Source: Stenocarpella maydis
Taxonomy: Eukaryota; Ascomycota; Sordariomycetes; Diaporthales; Diaporthaceae
Assembly: GCA_002270565.1 (NCBI GenBank)
Contig: NQMI01000058.1
Coordinates: forward strand, 186,001-250,000
Direction of reading: 5' to 3'
DNA: 64,000 bases
The notes below the pieces were generated by a model, which saw only the letters and a program-made list of their open reading frames with translations, did not search any database and had not been told where the DNA came from. The position numbers and the translations under genes were made by a program. Shown in pieces: positions 37,112-49,646 of this stretch. The number at the start of each line of letters is the position of its first letter. The stretch's first letter is position 1.

Positions 37112-37316
37112 CTCCACCCGAAGCAATGACCAGTTGGGGTATCTAAGTAGACTAGACCTGAAAATAGACAAAGCACAGTATGAGTCTCGCTATGTATTTG
37201 GTGGTCAAAACGTGGACATTACGATGCTTCTCGACACATATCCTTGCGGCTTTGAACCAACGAATTTGTGATTGCAGTTATGGCTCTAGCCGTTAGGTGC
37301 ACTGAAGCTGCCAATA

Positions 37317-37324
37317 ATGTTGTA
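37317..37324 (+). repeat. 8-bp target-site duplication, left (ATGTTGTA)
   Basis: The same eight bases are at 52071-52078, immediately outside the inverted termini of the outer element. Confidence 0.88.
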
Positions 37325-38210
37325 GAGAGCGGAAATTCGCGCACCCAATTTTGGACCTTGCGCACCCATTTCTGACTAAGCTCTGCTCCAGCCAATTAGA
37401 GTGCCCCATTCAACCTTGTTGCACCCCCTAAGCAGTGTTTTTTGCATCCGGCAGAATGCGCTGCATAACGTATTTTCTTCCCACCAGGAAACACTTATCA
37501 ACTATTGCTCCACTATATATTGAATTAACTATCTAATGGATAAATATGTTTAATTGAGGATTGAATTCTAATTATATCCATTTAGATATTATTTTTTCAG
37601 CATTATAGCTGATAATGCAAGTTTTAGACTACTCTGGGTTTAAGCTATAGTGGCAGGCGGACTGCTATAATTGAAACTCTAGTATTACTGCTAATAACTA
37701 CTGCTAACCAGCACTTTTTAATCCCTTTACGTTCCTAAGACTTTTTAATGATGGATATAATACCTATAAGGAGCTTAAGGCTGAGTTAGATGAAGTAATG
37801 AAGTTAGCTGGCTGGCTAATAGTCTCCTATAGTTCTAAGTTAAAATGGAGGATATTAGCTTGTAGCTGTAGCGCGTAGCAACCTTTAGCCATAACCACCC
37901 ATAATGCTACTATGATTAAAGCTAACTATCCCTAGCGAGCAACTGCCTATATGACTAGGGCAACGGGTGGCAAGTGGAAGCTTGTGATTTAAGAGGGGAA
38001 GTATACCCATTATAGGCCTTAAGCGGTCGCTGGTGTATAGTAAGGCTGGGTAAAGCTGATAATAAAATAATATGAATTCCTCTCTCGAATGGTATATAAC
38101 TCCTCCCTGGTAAAGCTGAAGAAACTTAAACTTATATTTTAATAAGAGTATCCTATAATTAAGCTGGGACCTAATATAATAAAGGCTTAGCTAGTAGAAT
38201 GGAGGAAAGA

Positions 38211-38806
38211 TGTTAAACGGAACCGCTCAGCAGGGCGTTGGTACTCCGTGCAAGGAGTTACCCTAGACTTCGTTGTAAGGAGTTACCCTAGACTTTCTAG
38301 CAAGGAGTTACCCTAGACTTGCGAGTCAGGCGATTTTCGCTAAGTACGCCCAGTGCGTGCGTGACGCAAGATGAGTTTGGTGGCCGTGAGTCGATTATTT
38401 TGGCCTGCATTTGCACCTTAATTCAGACCTCTGCATTACCCTTATTTCTTACCCAAAAAGTATATAACTTAGTGCATTAGATAGCCTGATTTCTGAAGTT
38501 TGTATGTACTTAATTTGGGCATTGCTAGGGCTGTGGTTGGCTAGTTGTTTGGAACCAAAGATGGTGTGTTGGAAGGGCGAATTTTCCGGCATTTGCAAAT
38601 TTGCACCAGAGCCTACCGCAGCGTGCCCAGGGGTGAGACGACGTCGGAGGGTATATAAGGAGGGCTTACAGAAGCCCAACTTAATTCAATACAAAGTTGT
38701 CCAGACCATTGTCAATCGTCCCAATTCGCCTCAGAGCACCATACTGCGACCCTGCCGAAACACACATGCTGAACTGAATGCTATTCTATAGCAGAAATTC
38801 ATCAGA
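38211..38806 (+). repeat. Solo LTR, copy 1, with internal minisatellite
   Basis: 596 bp, from TGTTAAACGG to CATCAGA. It is about 95% alike in inverted orientation to 48293-48887. It contains three copies of a unit with AAGGAGTTACCCTAGACTT (38257-38325) and a TATA box (GTATATAAGG, 38651-38660), as expected of an LTR promoter. No flanking duplication is present and about 600 bp of host element is missing at the insertion point, which suggests recombination between elements. Confidence 0.7.
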
Positions 38807-39098
38807 AATCCCATTAAGGGTCCTAAATAATATCCCCTATACCTACTAAGCTCTATTCAACTTACTTAAGTTTATAGAGTATTTAATTAATTATGATATT
38901 TATAATATAGCTTAGTAATGCTTGTAAGAGGAGTTCTTAGACCAGATAGAGATAATTAAGTACTTAAAGACTTATTATATGGACTAAGAAGAGGAGATTG
39001 TTACCAAATAGGCAGCCCATTAGACTTATAAAGTCCTTAACTTTAGCTTATATATAATGTCCTTAATAGAAAGTTCGTACTAGAAGCTAAAGTACTAT

Positions 39099-39103
39099 CT
39101 AGG
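39099..39103 (+). repeat. 5-bp target duplication CTAGG, left side of chromovirus
   Basis: Identical to 50887-50891. The LTR sequence TGTTATG starts at 39104. Confidence 0.8.
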
Positions 39104-39219
39104 TGTTATGAACCCACACACATTGGCGGCTGACTACCGCAGAAGACAACCCCGCAGGTTGGGGAATGGACCCCCAAAAGAGTGCCTCGCCTGATCCAAT
39201 TAGTGACGCACCCTTATCA
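39104..39219 (+). repeat. Truncated 5' LTR of the chromovirus, ends at an N
   Basis: 116 bp identical to the first 116 bp of the LTR at 42548-43012, then an N at 39220 and unrelated sequence. Confidence 0.8.
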
Positions 39220-39220
39220 N

Positions 39221-41677
39221 ACGAATTATCGCGCCAATTCGGCGCGCAATTGGGCGTGCAATAGAGTGCTTATTTGCACGCAATTAGGCTTGCAAAGATG
39301 TGTGCAATTGTGCAAAACACCACGAATTTGCGCCGACGAGGTTGGCGATGGCATAACGCCAGGCACGCTGACGACGCCAGCAATGCCCCTTGTAGATGGG
39401 TACAACGGAAATAAGGGTCTTGGCTGCTTAATAAGTGGCCGATCCCTGCTTCCCGTTGTATCTGTGTACCATCCGTTTTTTTATGTGCGGTAGCCGGTTT
39501 CTTATGTGCGAATATCCGCATTCCCTGTAATTGGTCCTTTGCCAAATCAGTCATAGTAGAATATGTGGTTGTATCTGAACAATTCTTCTCTTGCCATGAC
39601 TTTTCAGTGATTGCTTTCTCCCATCGTTTTTCCTTCCCTCCCCCTTCCTCCTTCCTTTTTCTTCTGCTTGCTTGATGCGTACCTATGCTTTTCCTCTGCT
39701 TCCGTTACACGCTATCCACCACTTGTCGAAGTCTTGATGCGGGGCTCGTGAAGTTTATTGTTTGTCAAGTCCTGCCATTGCTCAGTTCGAGTAGCCAAGC
39801 GGCCTGAATGTCTACAAACAGGGTTGAGACCGGGCCTTTAGCTTGTCCTTAAGTGCCCAATCAATCGACCATCTGTCCGAAAGAAACCGGGTAGCAGACT
39901 AAGGTGGAAGGAAACTGGGCTGCATGACCAGGGGATATGAAGAAAGCATGGTTTCATGCTATCATCAACTCGGTGTGGTCAATCACTTCGCCGCGTCTGT
40001 ACCCTCCATGCAACAACTGCCACCACCGGCGAAATCAGGCCTCTAACTTGTCTACATCAGCAGAAGGTGGAGGCGTGTTGCGCACGGCACCACGCCGGGG
40101 CCGTTTCGTCCTCCGCCAGTTCCTCCCATATCGCAAGGCCATACCCGGTCGCCCCCGCAACAAGGGCCTTCCATTGTCCCTCGTAACCTTTGTGGGTCCG
40201 TGAGGTGATTGTCTGGACTGAAAACCCATCCAAATTACCAAATAAAGTGAAATTTATGGGTCGCGGGGAATTCCCATATAAGTAGGGAGTGTCTGAGACC
40301 TACATCGTCAGCCAGGGCAGACCCGGTATCACACGGCCCACGCCAATGTCTATCGATGTCACCGTCCGGCAGTCGTGATCTCGATAATCTCGTGGCCCAA
40401 TGTGGCCGGCGTGGCTTCCGCGCAACGGTTCCCGATTCGTCTGGCAAGTTCGGCGTGTGGGCTTTCATGTTGCATATTCTTGCTTCCTTCTTTGGCCTCT
40501 ACCAGGCATCAGTCGTCCCGCGGTAAGTCTCCTAGCCCCGTTTCCCACACTATCCGGAGCAACGAGAAAGGCTCCCCGTCGGTCAGTCCTTAGAACTGCC
40601 CTGGGGTGGCATGAGTATGAGCTATGATGGGCCTGGTCAATTTGGCCGAGAATATCATGTTTTACACTACTTCTCTGGCTGGGCCCTGCCCCGTCGGAAG
40701 GCTCGGAAGCGACCCTGACGATTACCTCACTTGAACGGGCCAATGCCGCCAACGTGAACGTGATGGCGGAGGTAATCTTGAAGGAAAAGTGGAGAACAAA
40801 GGCGGGGATGGAATAAAATGTGTCTGTAGTTCTGGTCTCACAAGGATGGGGACTGGAGAACCTGAAATAAGCGAGCTCTAACGCCAGATACCGACCCAAG
40901 AATATTGACACTCTTCACATGCAAACCTATATCACCCCACAACACGCCTATACATATCTAAATAAAAGATTAAATAAATATTTGAGAATTAGATCATGAT
41001 CGTAGTTTTATGTCGTTTCCAGATAGTATATGAGGTCACGACGGATAGATAATGGAAGTACTATAAGGTATTAGTCCGGTATTGATATTTTGCGCGCTGA
41101 CAGGAAACCTGGGACAAGCGGTCTGGCCGGTCCGTGAGCAGTGCTGACGAGCTGACGAGCTGCGGCAGATCGACGAGGGCGGATCGGCTGGGACATCTGT
41201 GCACACTTGACTGCAGCGTGATGATGTATGATGATTGGTGATTGTTCAAACAATGTGGACAGGCTCAGGGGCTTTCTAGGTTTCCGCTGCCTGTTATGCT
41301 AGTTACGCGGAAAGATAAGGAAGAACGACTGCGCAAATAACATGCTTATTGCTTGCACATGGCGTGCTATCATGGGCACCCAGCGCCAACTAAATGCACG
41401 GCACGGTGTGAAGCAATTTTTGAGTGGATGAAGTAAGTGGTCGACAACCCGCCCTGGCTTCTCTGAACAGCGGCGTTTTTACTTAGCGTGTACTTACTTA
41501 CAGGGCGCACCCCTAATCTTAGTCAATTCGTGACTTCTGAGGCGTTAGCGGAGGGTCCCTGGGCGAGATTTGACCTATCAGAAGCTGTTTTCGACCTTGG
41601 CAGTCAGTGCACAGTGACAACGCAGTACCGACGAATTCAGCAAAATGGCTTGTATTCGAATGTTGCTAAATGTAGCG
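39221..41677. other. Single-copy-looking DNA after the N
   Basis: Not RIP-degraded and unlike the surrounding nest. At about 39470-39520 the sequence TGTGCGAATATCCGC resembles the right terminus of copy A (hAT-like), perhaps a MITE or element end. 40100-40700 is GC-normal and holds a candidate microgene. The remainder has no supported gene. Confidence 0.5.
40356..40627 (+). CDS. Candidate 66-residue microprotein with one membrane helix
   Basis: I do not recognise the family. Exon 1 is 40356..40522 and exon 2 is 40594..40627. The 71-bp intron has a GTAAGT donor and CCTTAG acceptor, phase 2 on both sides. The product starts MSPSGSRDLDNLVAQCG and has one likely transmembrane helix near residues 33-52 (FGVWAFMLHILASFFGLY). 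It ends TALGWHEYEL. A TATA-like CATATAAG is at 40275-40282, about 75 bp upstream. Each exon alone is too short to be called an ORF. The size and single helix resemble accessory subunits of mitochondrial membrane complexes, but that is a guess from shape only. An out-of-frame ATG at 40346 ends almost at once. Confidence 0.45.
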
Positions 41678-42547
41678 CTATATGCCGATGTAACCCCCGT
41701 TTAGTGCAATCACAGCTTGAAGCTGCCTTAGCATGCTTGAATAGAGTTTCGTAAGCATGTCAGGGGGCACTGCTTCCCATGCTTCCAATACCGTCTGGCG
41801 CAATCGATTGCCAGTAGGGCGGGTACCCGGCTGGTCCTCAATCCATTGCTTTATTTACGCCCACACGTAATCGATAGGGTTGAGGTTAGGGGAATGGGCT
41901 GGCCAATTATAGATGTGTATACTGTGGAAGAAGTTGAGGAAATAGGCCTTTGTTGCCTTAGCTGTATGTGCTAGGGCATTATCTTATTGGATAACGTAGG
42001 CGTGTGATTCATCTTAGAACCCTTAGAGGAGTGGAAGAATATAAGTCTGATATATTTTAGAGTTTATTTTGCCCTATTTCTTCTCTTAAATTAGGTAGGG
42101 ACCCTTCTAATTACCCGTAAAATAGGCCTAGACTATCCATTTATTGGGTTTAAGGCGGGCATTAGCAAACTTATTGATATCCTCACTCGGGAAGATCGTA
42201 ATGAACTTCCGGCTAGAAGCGAGCCCGTTAAACCACGATTCATTAGTCCACAACTAGTGGTACTAGTTAACTGGAATAAGGTGCTGCTAATATAGGGCAA
42301 ATTTAAGCTGGGCTTAGCGTATTTTTGGTGGAAGGGGTATAACTATTGGTTGCAGCAGATGATAGCAGCTAAACCATACTATTGCGGATGTTAGTACTTT
42401 GGCAGAGTATAAGAGGATATCCGGGTGTAGGTTGGCTAGCTATTAGTACGTTATACCCTATTTTGTTTTTCTTAGTGTATTAATAAGGGAAAAGATAATA
42501 GCAGCAATATTGTCTGTATTAGTGGCGGGATGCTCTTAGGGATGTAG
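41678..42547 (-). mobile_element. Tc1/mariner transposase fragment, cut by an LTR
   Basis: The minus strand encodes the C-terminal part of a Tc1-type transposase. WPAHSPNLNPIDYVW near 41905-41861 contains the second catalytic region. The C-terminus continues through RQTVLEAWEAVPPDML and stops at a TAG at 41678-41680. Upstream parts are broken by RIP-type stops. The element is interrupted at 42547 by the LTR that starts at 42548, and its missing half is not found beyond the other LTR at 50887. Confidence 0.8.
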
Positions 42548-43012
42548 TGTTATGAACCCACACACATTGGCGGCTGACTACCGCAGAAGACAACCCCGCA
42601 GGTTGGGGAATGGACCCCCAAAAGAGTGCCTCGCCTGATCCAATTAGTGACGCACCCTTATCAGGGTTAGGGTCTGGCTCGCAACGCTCGATTGCGAGCC
42701 ATACGAGCCGGCTTGTAGGATGAGGTGTTGAGCCTTGCGTATGGGCTTGATGGCTTGATGTGCGAGCCGATGAGCTACTGAAGAGTTAGAGTATATATAC
42801 GGATATGGTTATTACTATAGTAGATAGTTTTCATAGAATAGACTCTTTAGTCGTTAATTTAAGTATTCAACCCTAGCATTAGATAGCCTTATAGCTAGTG
42901 ATTATTGTTAGTTAATGATATTACTTAACTAATGCCTAATAATGTATTCTGAATATAAACTCTTAATCTTTTAGGATTATGTTTTTGGAAACCCCCCTCT
43001 TTAATTATTACA
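42548..43012 (+). repeat. 5' LTR of Ty3/Gypsy chromovirus (465 bp)
   Basis: Runs from TGTTATGAACC to TTATTACA. It has the same length as the 3' LTR (465 bp). A TATA box GTATATATAC is at 42791-42800. The left part (to about 42760) is unmutated and the right part is rich in C-to-T changes relative to the 3' LTR. The left flank (GATGTAG) does not match the CTAGG duplication. Confidence 0.85.
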
Positions 43013-46000
43013 TTTTGATAACTCTTGTTCATATATTGCTATACGGACTTTGAGCAATATTACATGTGAAAACCCTTTATGATGTTGGACTCTGGAATGA
43101 CTACCCCTACCCGTAACCTTCTCCATGAGCTGGATGAACTTGCTAACAATGAGGCTATGGATACCTGTGTCCAGGAGCTAGCTAATGAGGTTGGGCAGTT
43201 GTGCCTCCTTATAGAAGGATAAGCTTAGCGTAATGCGGAAGTTGAATAGCTTCGATAGGAGATTACCACTCTCTGAGCTGGAGCCAATATTATTAATACC
43301 CTAATCTAGATAAAGGAATATATTAAGCTTAATACCCCGGCCCCCTATAACGGAACTGCTGAATAACTTTAGGCACACCTGATGCAGGTTAGGGCCTACC
43401 AATGCTTCCATGAGCTAGATGTACAGCCTAGCGGAAAAAGGGTTATATATGCATCTTCTTTCCTTAAAGGATAAGCCTTAGCTTGGTTTGAACCCTACCT
43501 AACCGACTTTATTAATGCGGAATTATTTAAAGCCTGCAAGCTTGAAATGCAGCGGATTTTCAGCAGCTATAAAGGCTATAAGGATGCCCTTAGGTCCCTG
43601 TTTTAGGACCCGAATGAAGAACGGCAGGCAGAAAGGGACCTAGCGAATTGCAAATAGCACGGTTTAGCAATCAACTATATAGCAGAATTCAGATGAATCT
43701 ATACTAAAATTAACTATACCGATAACGCAAAGAAATTCATATTCTACTGCAGATTAAAGGATGAGGTAAAGGATAAACTTAGCAAAGTTATAAACCAACC
43801 TAATGATTTTCTATGCTATATGGAAATAGCCATCCAGATTAATAATAGACTCTATAAATGATGCTTGGAAAGGAAAGGATGAACTTCTGAACGGACCACG
43901 TTCCACAAGTATAAATCCAATACGGGAAAGAAGTATTAGAAACCAAGCACCCAGTAGGGACAGCACGCGGGACCCATGGAACTAGATGTTGCCTAATGTA
44001 AGGATAAAAAAAACGTTAAATATTATAACTGCAGCAAAATAGGATACTTCGCCTTAGAATGCCGGGCTCTAAGGAAAAACAGGGACTGGAAGTTAGTACC
44101 CAAGGGAACCCAACAAGCTAACAAAGCTACCCAATAAGCCAGTATAGCCACTCGCAATGCGCAAGGACCACCCAGGTCCAAACCGCAATAGGAACTTATA
44201 AGTAAATACTATATTTATAGGATAAATATATATGACTAGTATCAGGTACACCCGGACCAAGACCCTAAGGAAGAATGCAACTTTTATAACCCTGATAAGG
44301 AAGACCTTTATAATAGTCTATACTTCTCCTAATATACCAAACCCCAATGCGAAAAACACTAGAAGGATAAGGCACAATAGCAGCCTATCCCTCTAACAAA
44401 GAATCCCCAGAAACCCAGAATAATATATATATCGCTTAGTTGGATAGCCTACTTTAACAATAGCTATACCACTCACTACAGTAATAAGGAAGCCACCGGG
44501 TGGTTCCCTAAAAATGCTTTAGGAAAGTAGGGAAGGACCCTAGCAGTAGGAAATAGGGAGGGGCTCCTACAAACAGACCATAGGGCGGAAGGGAAACCTA
44601 CCCCTTAGGCCATACTTACGCTACAAACCCTGTGGAAGGAACTGCAAGACTACCTCGGACAAGCGCCCCTTCTAGCCCCAAGGACTAACATTACAGCCGT
44701 CATGATCGCAGGGAGGCCTTTTAAGGAGGCTATAAAACGACCTACTCAGGAATACAGAAAACTAGGAGATGCAAGACGCACATACCCAATACATAACAAG
44801 CATCAGAACATCTTCTAAATATTATATATCTACAATAGATACAAGGAACACATAAGGGAGAAAACCAAGCATGACTGGTTTCCTTAATAATATCTAAGTA
44901 AGGATATTAAACATATATATAAGTGTAATGACTTCAGGAACTAGCACCTATACCAAAAATATAATAAAACGGGATGCGCCCTAATGAGGCTGGACTCCTG
45001 TATACCCTTGGATTGCCTGCGAAACCCTAGCGGATAAGCAAATTGTAAGGAACCGATCTGCAAGGTGTATATGCTTAATAAGGCTTAAGGGTGGCATCTA
45101 CTAAGGCAGCAGGGGCTGCTGCCCAAAATTCCAACAACAAGGGAACAGGATTATAGCATATAACAGTTAACGGATAACCTGTAAAAATCACAAAATATTA
45201 TAAAATAAAATCTTAAGAGTGTTAAGAAGGTCCTAGTAATAGATAAGCAGTTAAAAAATTAGAAGGGCTGTCTACAAAGCCTTAGACAGCTACTAATTAC
45301 ACTACAAGGTACTTATGCGCAACAACAAGCAACTATAGCTACCTAATGGTTCAGGTCGGGCTAGGAGTCCACACGTGCTCAGCACTCATCAACAGCGGAG
45401 CACAAGGGAACTTTATATCCCCAAAGGTAGTAAATAAGTACTACCTACTATAGCATAAGAAAAGGGAACCCTACAGACTTAACATAGTGGATAGAACTAA
45501 AGTATCCTACAGCAATGGAATTATTAACATAAAGACTAATTCTCTCCTAGTTCGGGTTTATAATCACACGGAATTACTATCATTTAATATTACTGAGATA
45601 GCAAATCATTAGTTAATCTTAGGAATACCTTAGCTAAGAAAGAATAATCCCCAAATTAATTAGACTACTAGCTAGATCTTTTAGGATAATGCTGTTCCCT
45701 AGAAGAAGGTTGTAATTAATAGCAAGGGAAGGAGTCACATTACTAAGGATAGCAAGCAGGTAATACACTCAAATGGACCTATAGATACCTCTGGGAGCGG
45801 ATAGAAGGTCTGACTCCAGGAAAACAGAGAAGGATTAAGCTACTTGAGCACCTTGCGGAAGGACTAAAGCTAATTAGGAGATCGCTACTCTAATACAACT
45901 AGTTAACACACAACAAAGGAAACATAACAATACCTCCTCTACCTAAAGGAAGAGAGAGAAGAAAGCAAGACTAACAGACTAACATAAATACCAGAAGACT

Positions 46001-48292
46001 ACTATAAATTCAAGAAAGTATTCCAGGAATAACTTAATACTATATTACCATAATACACATAATGGGACTATAAAATACTATTAAAATCTGGAATAACACC
46101 CTAATTCAAGCCTATCTATAGACTTAATGAGGAGCAACTTAAGGCACTTAGGGAATACCTTAATGAAAACCTCTAGAAGGGATTCATTAGGCCATTATAA
46201 TTACTAGCAGGATACCTAATCCTCTTTATACCAAAAAAGAATAGCAAACTATAACTCTACATAAACTACTAGCAATTAAATGATATCATGATTAAGAACT
46301 AATATCCTCTCCCACTTATTAAGGAACTATAGGATCAACTTAGAGGAGCAAAATAGTTTATAGCACTCAACTTAAAGCATGAATACAACCTTATCTGAAT
46401 GAAAGAGGGAGAAGAATGAAAGATAGCATTTAGGATACACTATAAGTATTATAAAATGATAGTTATACCCTTCAGATTAACTAATGCACCTGCATCATTC
46501 CAGAAAATAATTAACTAAGTCCTAAGCAAATATCTCAATATCTTTATCATTACCTACTTAAACAATATTCTCATCTTCTCAGAAAACCTTAATAATTACA
46601 AGGGATATATCAAAAGGGTTCTCTAAAAACTTCAGGATGCTAATCTCCTAATGGAACCGGAAAAGTGCAACTAATACACATAAAAAGTCGACTACCTGGG
46701 GTACACAATCAAGCCAGGAAGAATCAAGATGTAAGAAGGAAAAGTTAAAGCAATTAAGGAATGGCCAACCCCTATAAACATTAAGGGCATTAGGGCATTC
46801 CTTAAATACACTAACTTCTATCAATAATTTATCACATAGTATAATAACATCACGAAACTATTAACAGACCTTATAAAAAAAAGATTATATCTTTAGGTAG
46901 ACTAATACTAAACAATAAGCTTTCTAGATACTTAAAGATAAGGTTATAAGGGACCCTATACTTAAAGAAGCAGACCTAGAAAAAGAATTTAAAATCTATA
47001 TAGATGCCTCAAATAATGCTGCAGGCAGAGAACTCACTTAAAAAGATAAATAAGGAAGAATATACATCATTATAAACTTTAGTAAGAAATTCAACAGACT
47101 AGAAACCCACTATACTATACTAGATAAGGAATTTATAGCTATAGTATATATATTTTAGGAATAGCAATACTACCTTATAGGAGCTAAGAAGCAGATTAAA
47201 CTCCATATAGATCATAAGAATCTTATAACCTTTATAATAATTAAAACTCTTAATAAGTAATAAATTAGATATATAGAGTTCTTATTATAATTTGATATTA
47301 AGATCATCTATATAGATGGGATTAAGAATGTAAGAGCAAATGCACTTAGCTGAAGACCTAACCACTAGGAAAAGGACTCCCCTATGGAATGAATAGTGTT
47401 TAAAACCCAAGAGGACGGAAGTCTCATCCTTAACCGAGAACTTAACGCTATAATCAGAGTTAACTTCCAAACCAGAAAAACCCCTACTAATCTAAGGGAG
47501 CAAGATAAGTTAATCACAGAAATACATAAAGCACTAGCATATAGCCACCAAGGTATTATAGTAATAATTAAAAGGATTTAGCAGAATTATTAGATTCCCA
47601 ACCTTAAGAGGAAAGTATAAGATATTATTAGCAAATATAACTCCTGTAATAAGAATAAGGCCTTTAGGCACAAACTATATAAATTATTGAAACCCCTGTT
47701 AATACCTATAGCTATATGGTCCTCCATTAGCCTAGATTTCATCATTAAATTACCTCTCTTACAAGAACCCTTAACTAGAGTACATTACAATAGTATTCTA
47801 ATAGTAATTTATAGACTAAGCAAGTATGCATACTTCATACTATATAAGGAAGCTAGCACTACAGAAGAACTTGCCTATATATTCTTGCAAATTATTATAA
47901 GCAATTATGGAATACCATATGAAATCATTTTAAATAAAGATAAGCTCTTTATATTAAACTTCTAGAAATTACTAATAAAGTAACTTAGAGTAAAGCATAA
48001 ACTCTTAATAATAATATATTTATAAATAGACGGATAAATAGAGCGAATCAACTAGATTATAGAATAATATCTCCAATACTATATCAACTAATTACAGGAT
48101 AATTGGGTTAAACTGCTACTACTGGCATAGTTTGCCTATAATAGCGCAACTACCAGTATAACTAAGCAGTCACCTTTCTTTGTACTCTATGAATACGAAC
48201 CTCAGGCATATTACGAATTACTGCTAGATGATACCCCAGCGGAATCAGCGGAATAAAAAGCAATATGAATTAGGTAAATCCAGAAGGATATC

Positions 48293-48887
48293 TCTGATGA
48301 ATTTGTGCTATAAAATAGCATTCAGTTCAGCGTGTGTTTCGGCAGGGTCGCAGTGTGGTGCTCTGAGGCGAATTCGGACGATTGACAATGGTCTGGACAA
48401 CTTTGTATTGAATTAAGTTGGGCTTCTGTAAGCCCTCCTTATATACCCTCCGACCCTGTCTCACCCCTGGGCACGCTGCGGTAGGCTCTGGTGCAAATTT
48501 GCAAATGCCGGAGAATTCGCCCTTCCAACACACCATCTTTGGTTCCAAGCCACCAGCCAACCATAGCCCTGGTAATGCCCAAATTAAGTGCATACAAACT
48601 TCAGAAATCGAGCTATCTAATGCACTAAGTTATATACTTTTTGGGTAAGAAATAAGGGTAATGCAGAGGTCTGAATTAAGGTGCAAATGCAGGCCAAAAT
48701 AATCGACTCACGGCCACCAAACTCATCTTGCGTCGCGCACGCACTAGGCGTACTCAGCGAAAATCGCCTGACTCGCAAGAAGTCTAGGGTAACTCCTTAC
48801 TAGAAGTCTAGGGTAACTCCTTACAAGAAGTCTAGGGTAACTCCTTGCAGGAAGTGCCAACGCCCTGCTGAGCGGTTCCGTTTAACA
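48293..48887 (-). repeat. Solo LTR, copy 2, inserted in the chromovirus
   Basis: 595 bp in inverted orientation to 38211-38806. It is flanked by ATATC at 48288-48292 and 48888-48892, a 5-bp duplication that fixes both ends. It carries the same triple AAGTCTAGGGTAACTCCTT minisatellite at about 48779-48845. No internal region of the parent retroelement is present. Confidence 0.85.
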
Positions 48888-48943
48888 ATATCTAAGTAGA
48901 ACTTTCTTTTATATAGGAATGAATATTAAAATATGCAAATTAG

Positions 48944-48954
48944 NNNNNNNNNNN
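48944..48954. other. Assembly gap (11 N)
   Basis: Run of 11 unknown bases within the chromovirus, between the solo LTR and the chromodomain. Confidence 0.95.
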
Positions 48955-49646
48955 AAGAAAACTTTTAAATACTAACTATAAACTCTTGCTACCTAGGGGA
49001 ATAAAATAGCACCCAGTTTTTTATATTTTACTCTTAGAACCAGCACCTAAGGATGTAAAACTTAAAATATAGATTAAAACACTTAATAAATATAATAAGG
49101 AATATAAAGTAGAGAATATTATAGACTTAAGATAATACTAAGGGATAATAGAGTACCTTATTAAATAGAAGGGCTATAACTCCAGCAAAAACACATGGGA
49201 ATTAGCTTAAAACTTAACCTACTATTATAACAAACTCGCAAAATACCATATGCAGACCACCATAAAACAGTCCCAGAAACCAGAAATGCAGCCTAAAAAC
49301 CCTATATATAATAAGTTATAACGAACCAATATCATGATGAAACCACATAATAAACCCCAGACTTCACGGCTAAAATAAGGAAAACAACTAATAAGAGACT
49401 AATTGCAATAGGAATAACCAAGAGCTAGCAACCAGTTAATACCTTAAAAGAAAATCACACTATTACCAGTTATCCTATTTAAATCATAACCCAAATACTA
49501 ATTACGCCTAGAAACCACCTAAATAAATACTAGTAATCCGCACCCTATACCCCAGCAAATACTAGTTATAGAAAAATAAGGTTAGAATAATGCAGTATAA
49601 CTAGTAGACTAAAGGCGACTAGGACTTAGGACTAGTTAGATAACAA

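Noticed and set aside
38257..38325. Regularly spaced repeat resembling a tiny CRISPR array
   Set aside because: Eukaryotic retroelement LTR; the three units have very short, unequal spacers and recur in a second LTR copy.
38504..48593. Apparently conserved 90-residue protein present at both 38504-38791 and 48327-48593
   Set aside because: Conservation is explained by these being two copies of the same solo LTR; the frame crosses the LTR promoter region.
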